Source: Bacillota bacterium
GTDB taxonomy: Bacteria; Bacillota; Clostridia; Acetivibrionales; DSM-1351
Direction of reading: 5' to 3'
DNA: 64,000 bases
Assembly (NCBI GenBank): GCA_023439045.1
Contig: JAEXOY010000032.1
Span: forward strand, 80,251-144,250
Below are positions 8,550 through 15,809 of the stretch, in pieces. The notes beneath the pieces were generated by a model. It was not told the origin of the DNA. It was given only the letters and a program-made list of their open reading frames with translations, and ran no database searches. How positions within the stretch are numbered: position 1 is the stretch's first letter; every line of letters starts with the position of its first letter. A program made the position numbers and the translations under genes.

Positions 8550-9693
8550 TTATAAATTTGCTACTAAGTCAATTCATTCAGGGCAACAGCCAGATGAAAC
8601 AACCGGGGCCATAATGACTCCTATTTACGCGACATCAACATATGTTCAGCAAGCACCAGGCATAAACAAGGGGTATGAGTATTCAAGATCAAAGAATCCA
8701 ACGAGGTTTGCACTTGAAGAGTGTATTGCTGATTTGGAAAGTGGTAAAAAGGGATTCGCATTTTCTTCTGGTTTAGCAGCTTGCTCAACAATAATTGATT
8801 TACTTCCAAAAGATTCGCATATCATATCAGTTAATGATTTGTATGGCGGCAGTTTCAGACTATTTGAAAAGGTAAAAAAGATTACTGCCGGTATCACAGT
8901 AGACTATATTAATCTTGATAGTGAAGATGGTATTTTGAAGCATATTAAAGAAAATACAAAAATGATATGGGTTGAAAGTCCAACAAATCCTCTGCTTAAA
9001 ATTGTTGATTTAAAGAAGATAGCAGCAATTGCTAAAGAGCATGGCATTATTACAGTTTGTGATAACACTTTTGCAACTCCATTTATTCAGAGACCACTTG
9101 AATATGGATTTGACATAGTAGTACATTCTGCAACAAAATACATAAATGGGCACTCTGATGTAATAGCAGGGGTGGCAGTAGTAGGAGATAATGTAGATCT
9201 ACAAGAAAGGCTATATTTCTTGCAGAATGCAACGGGAGCTATTCTATCGCCATTTGACTCGTTCCTTGTTCTAAGAGGAATTAAAACCTTGGCAATAAGA
9301 GTAAAGGAGCACTCTAAAAATGCTCAAAAGGTAGCTGAATTTTTAGAAGAACATCACAACGTAGAAAAGGTAATTTATCCTGGGTTAAAAAGCCATCCTC
9401 AGTATGAGCTTGCTAACAGTCAGATGAAGCTTCCGGGTGGTATGGTGACATTCCTAATAAATGGTGGTATTGATGTGGCAAAATCCTTTCTAGAAAAGAC
9501 CAAACTTTTCTCACTGGCAGAGAGTTTGGGGGGAGTTGAAAGCTTGGTTGAGCACCCAGCTAGTATGACTCATGCTTCAATACCAAAGGATATAAGAGAG
9601 GGGATAGGTATATATGATAACCTTATCAGACTGTCAGTTGGTATTGAGGATATAGAAGACTTAATACAGGATTTAAAACAAGCCCTAGAGTAA
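8542..9693 (+). CDS. Cystathionine gamma-lyase/synthase family enzyme (MccB-like)
   Basis: A 383-residue fold-type I PLP enzyme of the Cys/Met metabolism family. The PLP-binding lysine is in HSATKYINGHSD, and the substrate-loop motif SLGGVESL is near the C-terminus. Translationally coupled to the cystathionine beta-synthase gene, it is best read as cystathionine gamma-lyase, which splits cystathionine to cysteine, 2-oxobutyrate and ammonia. Gamma-synthase or O-acetylhomoserine sulfhydrylase activity cannot be excluded from sequence. It is the last gene of the apparent nif-like/met operon. Confidence 0.85.
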   Translation: MSNYKFATKSIHSGQQPDETTGAIMTPIYATSTYVQQAPGINKGYEYSRSKNPTRFALEECIADLESGKKGFAFSSGLAACSTIIDLLPKDSHIISVNDLYGGSFRLFEKVKKITAGITVDYINLDSEDGILKHIKENTKMIWVESPTNPLLKIVDLKKIAAIAKEHGIITVCDNTFATPFIQRPLEYGFDIVVHSATKYINGHSDVIAGVAVVGDNVDLQERLYFLQNATGAILSPFDSFLVLRGIKTLAIRVKEHSKNAQKVAEFLEEHHNVEKVIYPGLKSHPQYELANSQMKLPGGMVTFLINGGIDVAKSFLEKTKLFSLAESLGGVESLVEHPASMTHASIPKDIREGIGIYDNLIRLSVGIEDIEDLIQDLKQALE

Positions 9694-9785
9694 TATTTAT
9701 AGATTATTCAGGCAATGCGTGTTTGAAGTGAAGCTATATCTTATCCTGTTGGCTTCCTATATAAGTAAAACTTTGCACATTTTAC

Positions 9786-9814
9786 TTGACAGGTAGGTAT
9801 TTTCATAGTAGTAT
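9786..9814 (+). promoter_or_regulatory. Sigma-A promoter of second Cys/Met PLP gene
   Basis: TTGACA at 9786-9791 and TAGTAT at 9809-9814 with a 17-nt spacer. It lies 40 nt before the RBS GAGGGA. It implies that this gene is transcribed separately from the upstream operon. Confidence 0.65.
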
Positions 9815-9853
9815 CTGTATAAATCCTATAAGAATAGTAATGATAATGAGGGA

Positions 9854-11019
9854 GTGATCTTTTTGGGGATGTTAAACTATTAAATTTTGAGACCTTAGCG
9901 GTACATGGCAATAGCTATTTTGAAGAGCATACGGGTGCTATAAGCTTTCCAATCTATCAATCAGCAACTTTTTCACATCCAGGGTTGGGGAAATCTACCG
10001 GTTATGATTATTCAAGGCTTCAAAATCCTACGCGGGAAGAATTAGAAAAAACAATAGCAAACCTTGAGCAGGCCCGGTACGGCTTTGCTTTTTCAAGCGG
10101 AATGGCAGCAATATCTGCGATATTATCCATGTACTCACCTGGGGATCATCTGATAGTTTCTGATGATAGTTATGGCGGCACATACAGGATATTTGAAGAA
10201 GTATACCGCAAGTATGGGATTGAATTTTCTTACGTAGATACAAGTTATCTTAGCCTAGTTGAAGAATTAATCAGACCCAATACGAAAGCCATTTTTATTG
10301 AAACGCCCACAAATCCGACTATGAAGATTAGTGATATTAAGGGCATTTCTGAGTTGGCTCAATCAAAAAAAATACATACTATAGTTGACAATACTTATCT
10401 GACGCCCTACTTTCAGAAGCCTCTTACTTTGGGGGCAGATATAGTTATTCACAGTGGAACAAAATACCTTGGCGGTCATAATGACACATTGGCAGGGTTT
10501 GTTGTGACTAATAGTGAAGTGGTTTGTGAGAGACTGCAATTCATACAAAAATCCGAAGGTGCAGTTTTATCTCCATTTGATAGTTGGCTTTTGCTTAGAG
10601 GAATAAAGACACTTGCAGTGAGAATGGATAGGCAGCAGCAAAATGCGTTCAAAATTGCACAGTGGCTTAAACAGTGTAAAGTGGTCAAAAAGGTTTATTA
10701 TCCGGGACTTCCAGAGCATGAAGGCCACAGTCTGATTAAGCAGCAGGCAAGCGGATATGGAGCAATGATTGCATTTGAGGTGGACAGTGCAGAAAGGGTA
10801 GCTTCTATATTAGAGAATATCAAAATAATTTTGTTTGCAGAAAGCCTGGGCGGTGTCGAGAGCCTTATAACGTATCCAATGATACAGACCCATGCTTCCA
10901 TACCTGAAGAAGTAAGAGAAAGGGTAGGAATTAATGATAGACTGCTAAGATTGTCTGTTGGCATCGAAAACGTAGAAGATTTAGTAAATGACCTAGAAAA
11001 TGCATTCAATTATGTATAG
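9854..11019 (+). CDS. Cystathionine gamma-synthase/lyase paralogue, start needs a -1 frameshift
   Basis: Second Cys/Met-metabolism PLP enzyme; the PLP lysine is in HSGTKYLGGHNDTLAG. The full N-terminus of the family (NFETLAVHGNSYFEEHTGAI) is encoded in frame from about 9880, but this frame has no ATG, GTG or TTG between the stop at 9847 and the TTG at 9985. That TTG would delete about 45 conserved residues. A GTG at 9854 with a good RBS (GAGGGA) reads in the neighbouring frame and meets a stop at 9881. A -1 slip on TTTGGGG (9862-9868) joins it to the main frame. This could be a real mutation, a sequencing error or programmed slippage. The bounds given assume the GTG start. Apart from the start the enzyme looks intact. 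Confidence 0.72.
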
Positions 11020-11035
11020 TTTTGAGCATCAAAAG

Positions 11036-11092
11036 AATCAGTTTCTCTTATTTACGTAATAGTAAAGTAATTAAGAGAAACTGATTTTGTTG
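11036..11092. terminator. Bidirectional terminator between convergent genes
   Basis: A perfect 15-bp inverted repeat (AATCAGTTTCTCTTA at 11036-11050 and its complement at 11072-11086), followed by TTGTT on the plus strand. It separates the PLP gene from the convergent rrf2 gene. Confidence 0.75.
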
Positions 11093-11112
11093 CTAACTGA
11101 TTTTACTAGTTA

Positions 11113-11559
11113 TTATATATAATACATAAGATTACTATTTAGTTTACTGCTATCAACCTTGTCTACTAAGGATTTTAATGTTAGGTCTTTTAATTCTTTT
11201 ATAATAACGTTATCTAAATGCGTCCAGACGGAAGCCTTCAACACCTTTTCAATTTCGGGAGCTCTTTCATCGACTGAGCTATCCGTTTGTTCGAATAGAC
11301 TTTGCTCAAGAGCATGCAAAATATCATAACAGCTCATATCTTCAGGTTTCCTTGCTAACTGGTACCCTCCTTGGGCACCCTTTATCGAAATAACTAGCTT
11401 GGCACGCTTAAGGAGCGAAAATACCTGCTCAAGATATATCTTTGAAATACCTAGTTTTTCAGATACACAATTAACAGTTATAAGTTCATCCGTATTTGCC
11501 GTCATTGCTATAAATATCATAGCTGACAATCCATATCTGCCTTTTGAAGAGATTCTCAT
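11113..11559 (-). CDS. Rrf2 family regulator, CymR-like
   Basis: A 148-residue Rrf2 winged-helix regulator (MRISSKGRYGLSAM at the start, VISIKGAQGGYQLAR in the wing). It lacks the three clustered cysteines of IscR-type Fe-S regulators; only isolated Cys in VNCVSEK and MSCYD are seen. That fits CymR, the master repressor of cysteine genes, which in Bacillus acts in complex with CysK. It is divergent from cysK over 199 nt and next to the transsulfuration genes. The RBS is TGGAGG. It probably represses cysK and perhaps the nif-like/met operon; the operator was not resolved. Confidence 0.82.
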   Translation of the reverse strand: MRISSKGRYGLSAMIFIAMTANTDELITVNCVSEKLGISKIYLEQVFSLLKRAKLVISIKGAQGGYQLARKPEDMSCYDILHALEQSLFEQTDSSVDERAPEIEKVLKASVWTHLDNVIIKELKDLTLKSLVDKVDSSKLNSNLMYYI

Positions 11560-11604
11560 AGGTTTCCTCCATTACATAGTAAATTGGTATGTTAATGTAC
11601 TTAT

Positions 11605-11633
11605 ATTGTATATAAATGTCTGAAATAAGTCAA
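11605..11633 (-). promoter_or_regulatory. Promoter of the rrf2 gene
   Basis: On the minus strand TTGACT (11633-11628) and TACAAT (11610-11605) with a 17-nt spacer, 46 nt before the start codon. Confidence 0.7.
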
Positions 11634-11677
11634 TATATAATAACATATTAAATCGATATGAAATATATTATTTTCTA

Positions 11678-11706
11678 TTGACAAGATAAGATATCAAGAA
11701 TATAAT
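11678..11706 (+). promoter_or_regulatory. Consensus promoter of cysK
   Basis: TTGACA at 11678-11683, a 17-nt spacer, and TATAAT at 11701-11706: a perfect sigma-A consensus. Such a strong core promoter fits a gene controlled by repression. Confidence 0.85.
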
Positions 11707-11758
11707 TAAATCATAGTATACAAATCGGAATTATATTATTTTATAAGGGGGTCTTTTT

Positions 11759-12694
11759 ATGGCAAGAATTTTTAAAAGTTTGACTGAGTTGATTGGAAAC
11801 ACTCCATTACTTGAGCTTACAAACTATAACACCAAAAATAGTCTCGACGCTAAAATTTTAGCTAAGCTGGAATACTTTAATCCACTGGGCAGTGTCAAGG
11901 ATAGAATTGCATATGCAATGATAAAGGACGCAGAAGATAAAGGGTTAATAAATAAAGATACTGTTATCATAGAGCCTACAAGTGGTAATACTGGTATTGG
12001 TCTTGCATTCGTAGCAGCTGCTAAAGGCTATAAACTTATTATTACTTTGCCAGAAACCTTTAGTATTGAGAGAAGAAACCTGCTAAAGGCATTAGGAGCG
12101 GAACTGGTATTAACTCCAGGAGCAGAGGGAATGCCGGGTGCTATCAAAAAGGCAGAAGAGATAGCAGCTCAAACACCCAACTCATTTATACCACAGCAGT
12201 TTAAGAATCCAGCAAATCCAGAGATTCATAGAAAAACAACAGCAGAGGAAATTTGGAGAGACACTGATGGTAAGATTGATATCTTAGTTGGTGGAGTGGG
12301 TACTGGTGGAACTATTACAGGAGTGGGCGAGGCACTAAAGGCCAAGAATCCAAATGTTAAGGTTATTGCAGTAGAACCTTTTGACTCACCTGTATTATCA
12401 GGTGGAGTAAAAGGCCCACATAAAATTCAGGGAATAGGGCCTGGTTTTGTTCCTGACATATTCAATATTAATATTGTTGATGAGATCTTCAAGGTTAAAA
12501 ACGAAGAAGCCTTTGAAACATCTAGGCAACTATCAAAACTTGAAGGCCTGTTAGTAGGTATATCATCTGGTGCAGCCGCCTTTGCTGCTACAGAGATTGC
12601 AAAAAGACCCGAAAACAAAGGAAAGACAGTAGTTGTTGTACTTCCAGATACTGGGGAACGCTATTTGTCAACGGCTCTTTTTCAGCAGGAATGA
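11759..12694 (+). CDS. cysK: Cysteine synthase (O-acetylserine sulfhydrylase)
   Basis: A 311-residue fold-type II PLP enzyme that makes cysteine from O-acetylserine and sulfide. The PLP lysine is Lys47 (PLGSVKDRIAYAM), the phosphate loop PTSGNTGIGLA, and the C-terminal PDTGERYLS is typical of CysK. The RBS is AAGGGGG. It has its own consensus promoter and lies divergent from the CymR-like regulator; in Bacillus the CysK-CymR complex senses O-acetylserine. Sulfide or thiol released by the upstream reductase could feed this enzyme. Confidence 0.92.
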   Translation: MARIFKSLTELIGNTPLLELTNYNTKNSLDAKILAKLEYFNPLGSVKDRIAYAMIKDAEDKGLINKDTVIIEPTSGNTGIGLAFVAAAKGYKLIITLPETFSIERRNLLKALGAELVLTPGAEGMPGAIKKAEEIAAQTPNSFIPQQFKNPANPEIHRKTTAEEIWRDTDGKIDILVGGVGTGGTITGVGEALKAKNPNVKVIAVEPFDSPVLSGGVKGPHKIQGIGPGFVPDIFNINIVDEIFKVKNEEAFETSRQLSKLEGLLVGISSGAAAFAATEIAKRPENKGKTVVVVLPDTGERYLSTALFQQE

Positions 12695-12769
12695 TAATAT
12701 TTTATGGAGTTTACCGCAGGCTTAACGAAAAATATAAGTTACTGTGCTTACCGAAGGAACATAAGTTAT

Positions 12770-12811
12770 GGGGCTGTCGCACTAAAATAAGAAATATAGT
12801 GCGGGAGCCTC
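12770..12811. repeat. IS-end-like imperfect palindrome
   Basis: GGGGCTGTCGCACTA (12770-12784) and TAGTGCGGGAGCCTC (12797-12811) form an inverted repeat with 12 of 15 positions complementary around a 12-nt AT-rich centre. The arm looks like a transposon terminal repeat. It lies 12 nt beyond the truncated 3' end of asnB. It could be a solo IS or MITE remnant, or a terminator for cysK; no T-tract follows, so the terminator reading is weak. Confidence 0.5.
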
Positions 12812-12822
12812 TTAATTCAAGA

Positions 12823-13986
12823 CTAAAACAAATAATTCTCCACTGTGTATGCGCACTCTCCTGACAGACCTACTGTGTGTCTTTTTTTAACTTGTTTGCA
12901 GTAATACAAAAGTGAGGAGTCGACATCTGCCATTCCAGGGTAATCTCTGAATTTCATAGCATCCACAAGGAGGTCTGAAATCTCCTGCTGAGATACTGTT
13001 AACACTGTGTGGTCAGTACCTAAATAATCTGCTAGCCAGACAGCATACTCATCGTCGCTTTCAGGCTGAAAGGAGGTTGCAGTAAAATGCTTTTTATTAC
13101 CTTCGTATTCAAAGGAATATGTACATAATTTCTCTCCGTTTTTTTTGTCGGCTTTAGCTGCAGCTGTTACAACCGATGAATCTAATCCTCCTGATAAAAA
13201 AGTACATAAAGGGACGTCCGAAACAAGTTGTCTCTCTATAGCATCAGTAAGGTAGAATTTTGTTTTTTCTATTATTTGTGCTTCACTATCTTCTAATTCA
13301 TAAGCACAAAGCTTCCAATATGGTGATAACCTTAGCCCATTTCTATTGAAAATCCCATGGTGACCGGGCGAAATCTCGTATATGTTTTTGAAAATAGCAT
13401 TGTTAGATGGGCGCATAGGCGATAAGTACAAGAGCTGCCAAATGCCTTCTTTTGACAATTCGGCTGAAACTCTAGGGTGAGCAAGTATTGCTTTTACTTC
13501 AGACGCAAATATCAGCGTACCATCTACCATGGTATAAAAGTAAGGCTTTACCCCCATTCTGTCACGAGAAAGATAAATACTTCTCGACGCCTCATCGTAA
13601 ACGGCAAATGCATATATACCATTTAACTTCTCAGAGCAATTCATACCCCATATTATGTATGAATAAAGCACTACTTCAGTGTCGCAATGTGTTGAAAAGC
13701 TAACCCCTAGCTGTTCTAGCTCGCTTCTAAGTTCATTTGCATTATATATTTCTCCATTATAAACTATAGTATAGTTTTTACCTTCAAAGCGGGCTGTCAT
13801 TGGTTGTAGTCCGTGCTCAACGTCTATAACTGCAAGTCTATTGTGTTGAAAGCATACATAGCTATCTCTATAAAAACCATGTTGATCTGGTCCTCTGTGT
13901 CCTAACCTTTTTCCCATATCCTCAACAATATTTTGAGGAAGGCTTATAGTGTCGTTGAAATTTGCTAAACCTAAAATTGAGCACAT
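12823..13986 (-). pseudogene. asnB: Asparagine synthase (glutamine-hydrolysing), 3'-truncated
   Basis: Starts with MCSILGLAN, so Cys2 is the glutaminase nucleophile, with GGAGGT 7 nt upstream. The class II glutaminase domain is whole (RGPDQHG, YNGEIYN) and the synthetase domain begins (PP-loop FLSGGLDSS). The reading frame leaves the family at VGLSGECA, where AspGluIlePheGlyGly is expected. It then runs through TYVTENYLF-like unrelated residues to a stop after 387 residues, against about 600 in full AsnB. The last third, including acceptor-site residues, is gone. Glutaminase could survive but asparagine synthesis should not. The breakpoint lies beside the IS-end-like palindrome. Confidence 0.82.
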
Positions 13987-14036
13987 ATTAATACCTCCAA
14001 TTGAAATTATTAATGGGACAAATATTCCCACTTAAA

Positions 14037-14074
14037 AGGACAATAACATCTGTATTGGATGACGTCATTGTCCT
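14037..14074 (-). terminator. Hairpin in asnB leader (possible attenuator)
   Basis: On the minus strand an AGGACAATGACGTCATC arm pairs with GATGTTATTGTCCT around CAATACA and is followed by TTTT, about 50 nt before the asnB start. It could be an attenuator, as in the other nitrogen-gene leaders here, but I see no ANTAR-type six-base loop before it. Confidence 0.4.
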
Positions 14075-14187
14075 GAACTTCATTTGTAGTATATGAAATA
14101 TTGACAAGATATGTGCAAGTACCTATGCACTAAATATATAGGTTGATTGAAGCCGATTTAAATATTATAAATCCATAGCTCTATTTT

Positions 14188-15714
14188 CTATGCGAGCTTA
14201 ATATCCACTCCCACTACGCCTATTATTTTGCCAGTTTTATCTCTAATAGCTGAAGAGACAGTGATACAAGGATTTCTTGTGATGGCAGATATATATATCT
14301 GGGATACAAAATCTTCACCAACAATGCTTTGCCTGAACCATTCTCTTACATTGGCATTTGCTATTCCAGCGTCTGGAATGGAACAGATAAAGCGTCCCTT
14401 TAAGTCATTTGTCCAAGCTGCCTCAATAAAACTATATTTCTCAATTATGTTTGATAGCACTTCACTATGTGCATTAGTGTCTCTTGATTCAATAATTTTT
14501 TGATTAGTGCATATTTCATTCTTTATGATTTTGAAACATTCATTTGCCATCTCCGATGCGTTGTTTCCTATACTTTCAAGATTATCTGCTTCGCTGGAGA
14601 ATAGATCTGCAAGGTTTGAGGAGGCCTCGTTCAACCTTGAACCCATGGACGCGATTTGCTCCATTTTATTTTTTTGCTGGTGAACCGAAGTACGCACACC
14701 ATCTACATGTTGGGCTGTTTTAAACATTACCTGCTCCACAGCCTCTATCTTTGACCCAACATTTTGAGCAATTTCTACTTCTTCTTTAGATATAGCACCA
14801 ATTCTATTAATCATGGCACATACATCGTTAAAAGAGCCATCTATAATACCAAGGTTGGATTCTATATTTTTGGAAGCAGCATTAGCCTTTTGAACTCTCT
14901 GAGCATTTTCTCTAACAACTCCGTCAACACTGAATACTTCTTCTTGGATAGCATTAATTAGGGTATTAATGTTCTTAACTGAATTTGCAGTATCATCAGC
15001 AAGCTTGCGGATTTCATCTGCAACAACTGCAAAGCCTTTACCATGTTCCCCTGCACGAGCTGATTCTATTGTTGCATTGAGTGCTAACAATTGTGTTTGC
15101 CTTGATACATTACTTACTGTTTCAAGGATGTTAACAATTTCACCAGAAGTCAACTTGAGTTTTTCCATATAATGAAGAGTACGCTCTGAGGATTCATGTA
15201 TACCTTCTACGGTATGTACGATTTGCATAATTTCATCAAGACTTATCTTCACAGATTGCTTTGAAATGCCACTTTTAATAAGCATTTCCTTGGTAATTAA
15301 ATCAGCATTATTTAGCAGGTCCATTATTGACTTCACTTGAGCCAATACTTGAATTATTCCATTACTGACATCTTGTGTACTAGTAGCCATTTCTTGTGCT
15401 TCGTTATAAACATGGGTAGCAAAAACATTATTTTCGTCAAGCGTGACTGCAATATTTTCGGAGACTGATGAAATTTGACTTGAAGTAACTTGCACCTCAA
15501 AATTAAACCTCTTGAGGTCATCTTTTAGCTTACCGATTCTCTCGTTCTTTTTATCCATGGTTTTCTTCACAGACAATAAAAGAAAAACTGTGCAAAGAGT
15601 AATTATTATAAAGTTAATAGAGATATTTACTGCAGAATTTGCCGCCTTAAATACCATTAATACCGAAGAAATTAGAAAAATTATAAAGGAAGGAATAATT
15701 ATATTCTTATTCAT
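14188..15714 (-). CDS. Methyl-accepting chemotaxis protein with C-terminal Cache-like sensor
   Basis: A 508-residue MCP. Two hydrophobic segments lie at about 5-25 and 30-48 with almost no loop between them. A long coiled-coil signalling region follows, with the hairpin tip TQLLALNATIESARAGEHGKGFAVVADEIRKLAD near residues 205-240. The last 110 residues (NDLKGRFICSIPDAG to IIGVVGVDI) look like a PDC/Cache-type sensor. The sensor would therefore be cytoplasmic and C-terminal, the reverse of classical MCPs. The RBS is AAAGGAG. It lies between glnN and the asnB remnant. The ligand is unknown. Confidence 0.82.
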   Translation of the reverse strand: MNKNIIIPSFIIFLISSVLMVFKAANSAVNISINFIIITLCTVFLLLSVKKTMDKKNERIGKLKDDLKRFNFEVQVTSSQISSVSENIAVTLDENNVFATHVYNEAQEMATSTQDVSNGIIQVLAQVKSIMDLLNNADLITKEMLIKSGISKQSVKISLDEIMQIVHTVEGIHESSERTLHYMEKLKLTSGEIVNILETVSNVSRQTQLLALNATIESARAGEHGKGFAVVADEIRKLADDTANSVKNINTLINAIQEEVFSVDGVVRENAQRVQKANAASKNIESNLGIIDGSFNDVCAMINRIGAISKEEVEIAQNVGSKIEAVEQVMFKTAQHVDGVRTSVHQQKNKMEQIASMGSRLNEASSNLADLFSSEADNLESIGNNASEMANECFKIIKNEICTNQKIIESRDTNAHSEVLSNIIEKYSFIEAAWTNDLKGRFICSIPDAGIANANVREWFRQSIVGEDFVSQIYISAITRNPCITVSSAIRDKTGKIIGVVGVDIKLA

Positions 15715-15735
15715 TTAAAGCTAACTCCTTTGCAA

Positions 15736-15794
15736 AGCAAAATAAAAAGAGGCGAGAACAAAGAATATTGTGTAGAAACACTTTTGTCCCCGCC
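15736..15794 (-). terminator. Terminator of glnN
   Basis: On the minus strand GGCGGGGACAAAAG (15794-15781) pairs with CTTTGTTCTCGCC (15763-15751) and is followed by TCTTTTTATTTT. Confidence 0.8.
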
Positions 15795-15809
15795 AAAAAT
15801 TTACAAGTT

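Noticed and set aside
14037..14074. ANTAR target before asnB
   Set aside because: A hairpin with a short T-run exists, but no six-base loop with A1 and G4 could be paired upstream.
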